Below are positions 1-11,122 of a DNA stretch of 64,000 bases, in pieces. The DNA is from Obelidium mucronatum (taxonomy: Eukaryota > Chytridiomycota > Chytridiomycetes > Chytridiales > Chytriomycetaceae). The DNA lies in assembly GCA_025765595.1 (NCBI GenBank), contig JAIVFH010000054.1:1-64000 (forward strand), given 5' to 3'. The stretch's first letter is position 1; every line of letters starts with the position of its first letter. The notes beneath the pieces are model-generated. The model made no database searches and was not told the origin of the DNA. It saw only the letters and a program-made list of their open reading frames with translations. A program made the position numbers and the translations under genes.

Positions 1-2510
1 ACGCCTTTATATCCAGCCCCAGTTCCAGATAAACACATTGGCGGTTTTCGATGCCCTTTCGTGTACGGGAGCGAAGTAGGAGGCAATCAACAAGACAACG
101 TGGTCTTGGAGGCTGTGGGCGAGCTGGAGAAAGAGATCTGCGGGCGACAGTTTGACTCTTCGCATGCGTACAAGGTTTGTAGGATCAGTCCGAGGTGGAG
201 TGGTAAGCTAACCACGCATTGAAGTATCACTACTACCACGAACACATGAATGTCAAGTTTCAACGTTACCATAATCACCTCCTCACTATTTGCAACTACT
301 GCGGGATGGACTGCAAGAAGAATACACCGCGGTATTTATTTCGCCTTTTCCCTTTCATTGTATCCTGCTTTGAAACAAAGCTTAACAAAGCCCTAACGTC
401 TACATTATGTTCGCCACAAATGAATCTCTAGACATTTTATTCTTCATCACGCGGATCCGGCTCTGGGTGGCTTTAAACCGAATGGACAGATGATTCGACC
501 CGTTGTCACGGACCTTGACCGAAAAGTAATTACAACCTTGAATCTGCATCCTGTAATGGTTCCCCCAAATCATCCTCCATGCGCACATTGTCAAACCGGT
601 GGTCACAGATGTGGAAAATATCGTCCGTGCTACGTGAGTCTCCTTTCCAAATTTTTTCTGTTCATTGAATTCTTTGCAATAAAAAACAGGTTTGTATCGA
701 CAAGGGTAATTCAGACTCCTGCGATCCCGAGTTTCAAGCAAAGTTTCCGAAATATGAACCCTATGTGGTGCCTGAGCACGACTTATCTGCCATATCATTT
801 GAAGCGAAACCTGCAACCAACTCAAAGTCTCAGCCCTCCAACCATAACGACCCACAACCCCCTCCCCTACCTCCTCGCATTGTGGCTCCATCCAAAAAAC
901 CCATTCAGCTTCGGAAATATCTCCATTCATCATATCCTAACTTGACGTCTTGCCCTCATACAAAGCCGAACAACAAGGATTCGAGGCATGAATGCCCTTG
1001 GTTTCAAGAAAGTGGCGAAAATCAAACCAACCGAACCTACACACGTTGTGAAGAATCTTTTGCTTTGAGCTACAACCTTAAAGTACATTACTATGCCGCC
1101 CATCATGACATCTACATTGAAAAGTTTCACCCGGACGTGTTCAAGAATTTGATTCAATTCGACTCCTCATTATTTGCAAAATGTCCAGTTTGTAAATCAT
1201 TGCAAGCTCCTGCTGAATTGAATCGACATTGGATTTTGGAGCATGTTGATAAAGCTTTGGGTGGTTTTGATATAGATGGTCGATCGTTGCAGAATGATAC
1301 GCAAGAGTTTTATGACAGAGAAGATACCATGGTGCTTCGAGTATTGGGTGGATTCCGTTGGAGACGCAATGGCTCGGATGATGAGAAAAGTGACAGCGAA
1401 GATGAGGGTGTGTCTGGTGGCACAGAATGCAAAGAAAGTGAAGGATGCAGTGGTTTGTGCGGGTTGTTCGGAGGTCGTCAGAAGGAACATTCAGCGGTTA
1501 AGTCTTTCTTCAGCAAGTCCAAGATGACTGAATCCAAGCATCATATTTCGAAAAACTCTGAGAATTTGCTGGATGTGACAGCAAGGCTTGAAGTCGTTGA
1601 GCCCCCATTGTCTAGAATTGAGTCCATACCAGTACCATCAATTGATGGCTTGGAATTGGATGACGTTATCCTAGATGTCGTTTCAGAGATTTCTAAAGCC
1701 GCCCATGATGATGAGCTGGATAAGGGCCCACAACCAATCAAGGAATTTTCTACCGAAGGACCTGAAACTGGGCTGAAGCGCAAGCGGTCAAACAGTTCAA
1801 GCGAAACTCTGAATGACCCTACAAGTATGCGTACTGAAGGTGCCCAGCTTCAATTACAGGAGCCAAAAATTGTAGAAATAGCATCTCCGGCAAATGTAGA
1901 ACCCATTGTGAAAGGTAGAAGAGGCTCGCGAACCCAAAAAGCAACTCCTCCAGCGACAGATGAAATCTCGGCTGCCACTCTTCCTATTAAGCTACGCCTA
2001 CCAACTAGCCCCCAATCTGCGCTATCGAAATCCATCAGAGCTATATCTCCGCCCGTTTTGTCGCAGCCTGCTATCACCATCCCTCAACGAAAGCTAAAAA
2101 TTAAGTTTTCAATTCCCAAGCAAATTCCACCACCCTCCATTGTTGAAACCGCAACTCCGGATTCTAATTCTGAAGCGTCGTTATCGGATATCGATGATGA
2201 AGTATCTCTCAATTTACCTACAGCTGCAACAACATCAACAATAACTGCAACATCGAACAAGCGTCAAAAAAAGGAGCGAATACCTTCAGCAAAAGTATCA
2301 TATGAATGCCCATGGTGTCAGCAGGGATTTCGCCGGAAAAGTGACTTACAGAGGCACTCATTAATCCACCAATCCAAGCGAGCGAAAGATAACGGTCTTG
2401 TTTGTGGGCAATGTGGAGCTGTTTTTTCAAGAAATGACGCGCTGTTGAGACATGAAATGCGAGCTTGCAAGCGACCTGCAATCACCATCGTGAAGGAGGG
2501 GCCAGCATAA
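1..2510 (+). CDS. Zinc-finger regulator with Zn(2)-Cys(6) cluster and C2H2 fingers, 5' partial
   Basis: Probable nuclear DNA-binding protein whose N-terminus lies outside the window. Exons by phase are <1..174, 225..331, 432..633 and 690..2510. A Cys/His module (CPF ... C ... HYY ... H ... CNYCG ... H) ends at an ALGGF motif. It is followed by a C-x2-C-x6-C-x5-C-x2-C-x8-C fungal binuclear cluster that appears only after splicing (580-722, interrupted by the intron 634-689). A second copy of the Cys/His module follows (about 948-1270), again ending in ALGGF. Then comes a long Ser/Pro/acidic low-complexity stretch. The C-terminus has a classical C2H2 finger (C-x2-C-x12-H-x3-H, about 2299-2370) and a C-x2-C-x12-H-x4-C finger (about 2398-2472). 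The repeated module and finger mixture suggest a transcription factor; targets are unknown. Confidence 0.82.
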
Positions 2511-2673
2511 CTGTATGCCCAAAGTCGAAGAAAATACTTTTGAAAGTACAGAGATATTGCTTACTAATATATTTCCTATTGTTGTTACTTTTTTTTTTGT
2601 TTCGAGTACTCTTTCAGTATGAGTCAGTGTGAATGAAATCATTCCAGAAACCACAATCGAACAAACAAGAATT

Positions 2674-4047
2674 ATGAAGAGACCACGTTCCAACTCAATC
2701 GACAACCTTATTCAAGCACCAACTGGATACTCTGGGTTAGAGCTGGCCAAAATGTCTGAGCTTGATTTGGAGCAATTCAAAGATAGATTAGCGGTAATCA
2801 AAAGCAAGGTAAGGGTTGTTTCAACTTATTTCCGAACCACGACCACTCACACGTGAGAACCATGGAAAATGAATAGAAAGCTTTTATATGTGATATGGAT
2901 GGCGTTATTTACCATGGTAAAGTGGTAGCATCGGATTTCTAATTTCTAATGGATCAACGATCCAGGAAACAAGCTTCTCCCAGGAGCGAAAGAATTTGTC
3001 GGATGGCTGCAGAAAGAAAATAAGCAATTCTTATTTCTGGTATGACAATTGTCATCGTTTGCTCGCAATAATACACGTGTTCTCACGAACGTTTGGCCAG
3101 ACAAACAATTCAGCTGTCACGCCTCAGGAACTCACCGAAAAGATGCACCGTCTGGGCCTGGAGATTTCAAAAGACCACTTCTATACATCTGGTGAGTTTC
3201 TTTCCTTTATCTTTTCCCAGTTTTCTGAAATGTATCAAATAGCGATATCAACAGCCAAGTTTCTCAAATCCCAAAAGCCTCACGGTGGCAGCTGTTATGT
3301 TATTGGAGAGCCAGGACTCACGTACGCTCTGTACGAGCATGGTAACCTTACAATCCATTTCAGTTAACTTGAACTTATATAATAATATAACGTAGGCTTC
3401 ACAATGAGTTCTGATTCACCAGACTATGTAGTTATTGGAGAAGGAAACTCCCACAACTATGAAAAACTCACGAAAGCGCTTAATTTGGTTTGCAATGGCG
3501 CCAAGGTTTGTTTGGAATACATAACATAGCTCCCTCTTTTTATTTTCCTCAAATACCAGCCTAATAAATACAGCTTATTGGAACCAATCCTGATACCAAT
3601 GGCGTAACAGAAGGTGGAATGGTTCTCGGGTGCGGCACGTTCTTGGCTGCAATTGAGGTAACTGTTTTGCAAGTTGTGACAGGAGTCTAACAACAACTCA
3701 TAACGTCGCTGTTGCGATAACAATTTTGATAATAACAGCTCGCCAGTGGAAAAAAGTGCTTCACTTGTGGGAAACCAAGTGCTCTCATGATGCAATACGC
3801 TTTGCATCATTTGAAGGATGTTCAAAAAGAAGACGTAGCAATCATTGGCGATCGCATGGATACAGATATTCTTGCTGGAATTTATTCTGGGATTGACCCT
3901 ATTTTGGTCATGTCAGGTGTCACTACAATGGAAAACCTGTTTGATGACGCGTATCGTCCGTTTGTAGTTTTGAACGGTGTTGGAGAAGTGTGTGGAGGTG
4001 TGACCGTGACCAATGCATCTGTCTCTGAACCTCCATTGAAGAAGTAG
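2674..4047 (+). CDS. HAD-superfamily IIA phosphatase (NagD-like)
   Basis: Predicted cytosolic haloacid-dehalogenase phosphatase of the NagD/4-nitrophenylphosphatase group, which hydrolyses small phosphate esters. Eight exons are in phase: 2674..2808, 2877..2916, 2966..3039, 3101..3191, 3243..3341, 3396..3505, 3574..3657 and 3739..4047, giving 313 residues, normal for the family. Splicing restores HAD motif I (DMDGVIYHG), motif II (FLTNNS, exactly at an exon junction), the substrate-loop region (LIGTNPD) and motif IV (IIGDRMDTDI). The first ATG in frame is 2674. The 40-nt second exon carries the nucleophile Asp. The physiological substrate cannot be told from sequence. It lies about 165 bases downstream of the zinc-finger gene, on the same strand. 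Confidence 0.9.
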
Positions 4048-4445
4048 CAGTTTCTGAATGATGATGATGACATTCTATTTACATTAAAGTAAAAAACGGA
4101 CCTTCCAAAAATGAAAAAATGAAACTCACAATTTAAATAATAACGAACGTTATGGCACTCTGGAGATGCGGGCTCAACTCTGCCAGTGACTTGAAAGGCC
4201 TGGCATTTAAGGGATGTTTTGATTAGTTTATTGTCATGGAGGACAAAAAAAAACCCCAATCCGTCTTTGTATCGGGCGATGCAAGGGGAGAATGATGTGT
4301 TATTGACGAAAAAGTGCAACACTACTTGGATCAGGTGTCGAATTGAAATTTTTCACAGCAATAAAAAGTTTTACTATAGCTTCTCAAGAAAAAAAGCAGC
4401 AAAAAAAAAGAAACAGAATTTCTTGTCTTCTATATATGCTGTGAC

Positions 4446-6009
4446 TTAATCTTTCACCAAGTCTTGCAACGATGCGCTGAATGCTCCCGAAAATTGAGAA
4501 GCCTCATCGTGTGAGTCAAATTCCAAAATGAATTTATCTTGTCTCTCACAATCCTTTCGACACTCCACAGTTACATAGCAGCCGCTGATGATGGGTACAA
4601 AATCATGGGATATTTGGATCGCGAAAACCTTATCCAACGAAGTGAATGCAACCCAAACGTTGGTCTCCTTCTTCTTTTGGAGAGACACAACAACTTTATA
4701 CCAGCGCGAAGAAAAGAACTTGGATAATTTGCAAGGGAATAATTTTTGCGTGTTCTGTTTAACAGAGGATTAGCAGCGAGAATAAAGTAACAAGCAACAA
4801 CACACGCACCACTACAAGCTGATGGTACTGAATAGGATACTTTGGACTCTTTTCGTGAGAAGTAGACAAAGTTTGCAACCCCTTGACTTGTTTATGCGTA
4901 GTAGCCGAGTGTTTTCTTGCTTTCGAAGTTCGCGTTGTATGCGAAGTACTTTGCCGCGCAGTAGATGCAGTTGGATTGAACGAGGCAGTCGCTTGAAAAG
5001 AAGCGGTTGCTTGGAATCCGCTTGAAGTCAGTTGGATTTGGGAATCAATCCAGATTTCAGCAACTCGGGGTCCAATCACTGCAAATAAAACGGTGGTGAC
5101 GACAATCCATAAGCAAATGCATGTTTTGAATCCAGCGTCTGGATCACTTAAGGAGAAGGACGCGATTCCTTGGATGAGTAGGACAAACAAGACAATAATG
5201 ACTCCCAAGGGAATGAGAATATACGATTCGTTGAGTTCCATCATTCGAACATACTTGAGATAATAAATTGTTGGAAGTAATGTAATGAAAATTATGGCGT
5301 TGTAGGCGTAAAGAACGGCGGTCCATTTGGATGTTGATCCATCACGAGCAGCATCCTGGCAAACATATTCAAAATAAGTTGGCTTTGAAACAAGCGTGGC
5401 TTTGATTCCAGATTCTTTGGCCCAAAGTGCTACCAAGACCTAATAAAAAAAATGGATTTCAACTTTTCAAAATAAGTGGAAATTTATGCAACAAACTCAC
5501 AGCATCAATCGCAACAACAAGGCATCGCAAGACATAAAAACGAACGCGAAGCAATACTCCTGCCTCTTTTGAAAGCATGCTTTTGAGTCCAAACACAGAA
5601 ATCATGTAAACGTTCTTGATAATGAGGGGAGCCATCACAAGAATGAAACCCAACACAACCGCAACGATTCTCGCAGAGCACGTAAAAACAGTACTCCGAT
5701 TCAAGTAAAAGAACATGCTGATATAGCAACACATGCATCCCATAACAATCAACAATAAATCCAAAGGCACTGCACGTTTGATTGGTTTCGAATGGCGAAA
5801 CACGACTACAAGAAGGGCCGACAAGGCGCAAAGAATGATTCCAACGATGGCTAAACCAAGTATAGCTTTCCCATTTGCTGAATCCAGCGAGTCAACGCGT
5901 TCTGGGATAAACACGAAACCATCGGATGGAATCTTTGTGGTGTTCCCAGCAAAGACAGGCGAGATTTGATTGGGTCGATATTCTTTTCCGTCAACAGAAG
6001 TAGATCCAA

Positions 6010-6052
<43 letters not shown>

Positions 6053-8104
6053 GTGGGTTGGTTGGTTGGTTGGTTGGTTTGGTTGCTTTGTGAATTTGAA
6101 CTTGACAATTAACAAAACTCCAAACCAATCGATTGTAAAGCTTTTCCAGTATAATAAGAAACAGAGTATCCCACAGCCAAGTCCCCATTGCTTGTTAAAG
6201 TCGCAGGATCTGCACTGACTCCAGAATAATTCAAATCTTGAAATAGTGTGTAGTTCATTAGATTTTGTAATCCGCGAGAAGCGAAAAACGATGGACTTCT
6301 TGATGGATTCTGTTTTAATAACTGAAAAAAATTTGGGGTTCTTAATAATGTGCAGTCCAACTCTTTTTCTTTACATAAAAATGGTTTCTTTTTCTTTACC
6401 TTGTCAAATCCAAGCAACATCATCATTGCACAATCGTACGATGCCCCAGTGCTGTACGAATAGCTGGGTAGAGAAGACTGAGATAAGGAGAATGTGTGGG
6501 AAAAATGGAAGAAACAAGGAAGAAAAGAGGGAAAAACTCCAAACGAAAAAAAAACTTTTTAAATATACCTATATTGCGTGTTTGACAGCTTATTCAAGTT
6601 ATTATAAAAGTTTTTCACATGCGGTTCGGTTTTGGGAACGGTTGTTGGGGAAAACTGGATGACTCCTTGGACATAACTGTAATAATCGGCGCCGTAAACT
6701 TGTTTTGGATAAGAAGAAAAAAAAAATTGAAGTGGTTAAAAAAAAAAGAACCCCTCCATTCTTAAAAAAATCTCCAGAGAGTTTTTCAAAATGCTGCTTG
6801 GTTTGGTTTACTTTTTTGAGGATCTCCTGAATACGGTTTTGGAGTATTTGCAACAATCCAAACATACTCTGGTCCCCACAAGCCAAGTTTTCCCATCCGA
6901 TACAACATGGATGCTGTGAATGATCCTTGTCCACAAACAAATATATATCTGTAGATAAATGGGAAGGGGAAGGAAAAGAATTTTTAAAAAAAAAACAACG
7001 AACAAATGTGTTTACATACTTTGCCTTTGCGTGCTCAATGGAGCTTTGGGCGTAAACAAACGAAAAACTATTTAAGTTCGAGTTTAAAGGAATCGTTGCG
7101 ACAATATCGACGTCGAATGCTCTCATCGCGTTAGCGATATCCGTAGCAACTATTTTGTTATTTTAGCATATATACAAGGGTGAGGGGGGGAAAGAAGAAA
7201 GAAAAAAAAAGGGTGGCTCACGTCCAACTCCTTGCTCATCATCGTTTTGGACAATCAAGGCGACTTGATTCACTTTCCATTCTTTAAAAAGGCGGTAAAC
7301 ATGTTGTCCCAACCCTGTAATTCAATAGTATGAAAAAAAAAAAAAAAAAGAAAAGAAAAAATAAGAAGGTGGATATCAACAAAAACAACAAAAACATACC
7401 AACTCCTGGAAGTGGTCGCCAAAAATATGGATTCTTCACTTTGTTGCTGAATCCAGGGGCACTACTCGCGCTGGAACAATATGGTATCTGTGAAAGTGAT
7501 GGGTTGGTACACCACTTGCATCATAACAAAAAAAAAATTGATATAAAAAAAAAAGAAGTAATAAATAAAGACCTGGTAATATGACAAAGCCTCGGCAGGA
7601 CCGCTGAAATTAATCAGTTTAAGTTTAAGACCAAGAACCAATAACAAATAAAAAAACAAAACAAACTCACACAGCAGTTGTAGAATACTCGTCTCCCACG
7701 ACTCCAATCACATCAGTATTCTTTTCCACAATATCTTGAACCATAATACTGCTAGCCCAACCACCTGTATTTCCGCTGAAGTCTTCAACTTCTGGATAGT
7801 AACCCCCACAATCTGTGAACCTCTTGACATTCACGTGTATTCCGGGCAACACATCGCTTCTATTGTTGATTTCATTCACGGCCACGAGGTATGCAATGTC
7901 ATTAAAGTAGACGTATCCCGATAATCCATATGGATTCAAGGATGGACCGAAAGTTGTATTGTAGTTAAGTGCTCGTGATCCTTCAAACGAAAGGTCAGGA
8001 ATCGCGCAGTAATTGCTCACGAAACCGAGCGTGATGTTCACTTTCTGAGCTTCTACTGCTGTTGTATGCAGAAGCAGTATCGCAGTCAAAGTGACGATCA
8101 CCAT
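4446..8104 (-). CDS. Class C (family 3) GPCR-like receptor with cytosolic PH-like tail
   Basis: Predicted plasma-membrane receptor with a periplasmic-binding-protein-like ligand domain and a family 3 seven-helix domain. Twelve exons are in phase (given low to high): 4446..4754, 4810..5439, 5501..6012, 6114..6321, 6400..6463, 6569..6698, 6812..6948, 7020..7149, 7222..7314, 7400..7487, 7573..7603 and 7671..8104, giving 921 residues. A cleavable signal peptide is followed by the Venus-flytrap-like domain (to about residue 480), with VIGVVGDEYSTTA and GPEYVWIVANTP landmarks. Seven hydrophobic helices span about 489-735, then a Ser/Thr-rich linker. A C-terminal segment of about 100 residues (819-921) with a SRWYKVVV start resembles a PH fold. 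The intron 6013-6113 carries a long homopolymer. A paralogue lies at 44520-47953 and shares the 31-nt exon. The ligand is unknown. Confidence 0.88.
6014..6051. repeat. Intronic 38-base T homopolymer
   Basis: Uninterrupted T run on the plus strand inside intron 6013-6113 of the minus-strand receptor gene, followed by GGTT repeats (about 6055-6080). In the direction of transcription it is an A tract abutting the 3' splice site AG, where a pyrimidine tract would be expected. Confidence 0.9.
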
Positions 8105-8399
8105 GATTGCGAATTGTCAAGATCTTTTTTTTTTATTGAACGGAAGAGAAAATCCCATGAGTAAAAAAAAAGATCAGTCAGTAATCCCTCAGCGTTGGAG
8201 GCCAATGAAAAAAAAAATTGAAGAATTGCTTTGCATTTCATTACTGGAGGGGCTGACATTGAGCTTATAGTAATCCAGTATTGGTATTCATATACTTATT
8301 ATTTTGGAAGAGAACACATCTATTTTATTTAATTGGGTAAAACTTGGGTTAACCCTAACCCTAATCAAGGTTGGGGATGCAAAAACAAAAAATCATTTT
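8105..8399. other. Intergenic region with AT-rich sequence
   Basis: About 295 bases between the start of the receptor gene (minus strand, so its promoter) and the stop of the ATPase gene. It contains A and T runs and the telomere-like tract annotated separately. No gene is seen. Confidence 0.7.
8346..8364. repeat. Interstitial telomere-like tract
   Basis: GGGTTA joined to two CCCTAA units, with the palindromic junction GGGTTAACCC. TTAGGG-type telomere sequence is common in fungi. The tract is only 19 bases, so it could be chance. Confidence 0.5.
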
Positions 8400-10221
8400 T
8401 TAAAAAAACCAAAACCAAGACTTCTTGGCATGTGGATTAAACACAATAGGTGGGAGGTGACGGTACCGCCTGTATGCGTTTCTCACCAAGTCAGATCCAA
8501 ACAAACCATTGCTCCCCAAAATCTCATCTTCACGCAAAAGCCGCAAAGACTCATCCAATCCATTACGACGAGCCTCTTCCCAAATCTTGCTTCCACTTCC
8601 TTCAAGATCGGAAAAGTTCCACCCATTTTCGCGGACTTGTTCTTGACCATTGATGGACTTGTCCTTCTTGTTGAGCACAGACAGCCGGTCCAAGAAATCT
8701 AGCACCTTCTTCATCTTTCGTGGACCCACTTTCTCGCTGATGGCGGAAAGGTTGTGTGCAACACTGTCTTCGGCACTTCGAAGTTCACGTTCCAGCACAG
8801 TTTCCAAGTGGGAATGGATGATTTCGTCTCCTGGAGCGCCGTCCTTTTTGACCAATTCTTCACTAATACGAAGGAGATCGTTGATTTTTGTCCCGACAAT
8901 GGACTTGATTCTGTAAATGTCTTTCATGAGGCTTTCAGAGGGCGTTGTTGGCGGGGTGCCAGATGAGGTCATTCCAAGGCGATCTTGGAGGAAACGGGTG
9001 GCTTGTTGGTGAGACAAGTCACCAATACGGTATACTTGGGCGGTAGTTATGACGTCTTGGCGGACAATTTTGTTTTTCACGAGAGTGTCAAGTAGGGCAT
9101 CAGAAAGCGTAAAGCAAACTAACGCAGTGTCTTCACGGGCCCATTTGTTTGCAGCATTGAAAAGCATACTGGTAGCCTTGGCGATTTCCTTGTCGCTAAA
9201 ATCCAAACTGTCCAAATCATCTAGAATGAGTACTGGGCGCTTGCCGGCTTTTCCAGTAACTGGATCAAACTTGAGCGACCAGCAAGCAGCCTCAAACTCG
9301 TCCAGAAGGAAGGCCAATTTGTCGAGCTGATTTACGACGAGAGGTGCTCCCGACGTCTTGAAGAAGTAGCCTTGAAGCATCCGCTCAGTCCAGTCATCAA
9401 AGTCGTATCCAATCTCTTGCGACAGTTCGTCCACAATGCTCTTGGCGCTGGATGTGAGTCCAAACGACAGGAAGCCAAAGTACGGCTGCTCGTGCGCCAG
9501 CGTGCGCATCAGACGCGACTTGCCGCTGCCGGCGGGGCCCGTCACGATGCCGTAGCGCAGGATGGGCGGCTGGAAGAGCATCGCGCGCGCGTCGGCAGCG
9601 GCCTCGTCGTGGTAGATGTCGTTGGCAAACATCAGACTCTGCTTGAAGGCGGCGGAGTTCGCGTTCGCGTCGCCAAAGACGCTGGTCAGGTTGCCGTGCG
9701 AGTACTTGCGGTCCGTCGCCATGTAGTCGAGCATGTTCTGGTGGCGCCGCTCCGTCAGGCCCTTCTTGTACGCCTCGAGCTGCGCGGCGACGTGCTCGGG
9801 GTACATGCCGGCGTAGAGCACGCCGAGCGCGGAGCCAATCAGAATGAGCTGTTTGTTGTGTGCGTTGTTTAGTTTACTGTGGATCAACGCCAAACAAAAC
9901 ACAAAACACGAAACAGAAACGCACCTGCGACATGGTCGTCAGCACGTCGGCGGCCGACGCCGGCGCCGCGGGCTTCTTCGCGCGGCCGCCTGCGTCGTCG
10001 GCGGCGCGGTTCTGCTTCTGCTTCGGCGGCGGGCGGCGCGTGACGGCCTTCTGCGCAACGAGCATGCTGCGGACTGTGTGCACCCAGTCGCGGCTGGGCG
10101 CGCTGTGCGACAGCGGCCGCACAGACACCCATCCCACGCCGCATCCCGCTGTGCCCACGGGGCCGGGCGCGGGCCGGGCGCGCGCGTGGCGGAGCAGTGC
10201 TGCCGTGCGAGACGAGAACAT
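8400..10221 (-). CDS. P-loop AAA/STAND-like ATPase with mitochondrial-type N-terminus (copy A)
   Basis: Predicted ATPase, probably mitochondrial and membrane-anchored. Exons 9925..10221 and 8400..9848 give 581 residues. The N-terminus is Arg/Ala-rich and poor in acidic residues, like a matrix presequence. After the 76-base intron comes one hydrophobic helix (LILIGSALGVLYAGMY). The ATPase core has Walker A GPAGSGKS and Walker B LILDDLDSLD, with a FTLSD sensor-like strand after it. The C-terminal half is helical. It is collinear with the divergent neighbour at 10564-12644 over the whole length, so the pair is a head-to-head duplication. The first exon and the start of the second are very GC-rich (about 9500-10220) compared with the rest. 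I do not recognise a named orthologue; the substrate is unknown. Confidence 0.85.
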
Positions 10222-10563
10222 TTTTGGTGTTTTTTTTGGTCTGATCAAAATCCATGCTTGTTACTCTTTAATCACACACTTGTGTCTGATTCTTGATCTT
10301 CAACACTTTGTGTCTAACAGCTAGCAGGCAGATAACTAACACAAGAATCGCCTCGAGCGCATCTCAGTATATACTGGACAAGGAGTCGTATGAGGCTGAA
10401 ACAACAATCCAATTTGGATAAATTAATGGGGATCCATAATTAATACCAACTAATTTTAACACTATTCCATCTGCTTTGATTTTGATTTTGTGAAATTTTA
10501 AACCGGCTTCTTTTTATTAGGATCCTCCACTACTAATGCAATCTTCTAGAAAACTCAAAAAAT
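10222..10563. promoter_or_regulatory. Shared divergent promoter region of the two ATPase paralogues
   Basis: 342 bases separate the two start codons of the head-to-head paralogues, so both promoters must lie here or overlap the genes. The region is AT-rich, in contrast to the GC-rich first exon of the minus-strand gene. No specific factor site is claimed. Confidence 0.6.
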
Positions 10564-11081
10564 ATGTTTCGACCTTTGTTCCAGCGCACCGCCACATGCA
10601 CACCCGCCAAGTACAGTGGCCCCACACGATTATATACCCCAAATTTATGTCAAATACACATCAAGTACTTTTCAAATACCACCAAAGCAACCATGGACTG
10701 GGTTCCGTTTGTGGAAAGAATGCTTATCCTTCAACGTGACGTGACTGGAGTACCTGGTCATAAGCACCACAGAGATTCTTCTCCGGAACTAAGCAAAAAG
10801 TCTTTGGAACCCTCTTCAGAAACGGAAGTCAATGATGCCCAAAAGGGGGAGAAAAAATCACGAACCGAGGACGGAAGTGTAGCTGACATCTTGACCATTC
10901 TATCGCAGGTAAATAATATTATTGTTCTTTATTTCGGATTTTGATGGTTTGTTGTTGACAGATAATTCTGGTGCTATCAACTTCTGCGCTGGCGTTTTCG
11001 TTGGTCTATCCAGAAACTGCGAGTCGCATTCTTGAAAGTTACAAGGACAAAATCACCGCAAGACGACATAAAAATATGGTA

Positions 11082-11122
<41 letters not shown>

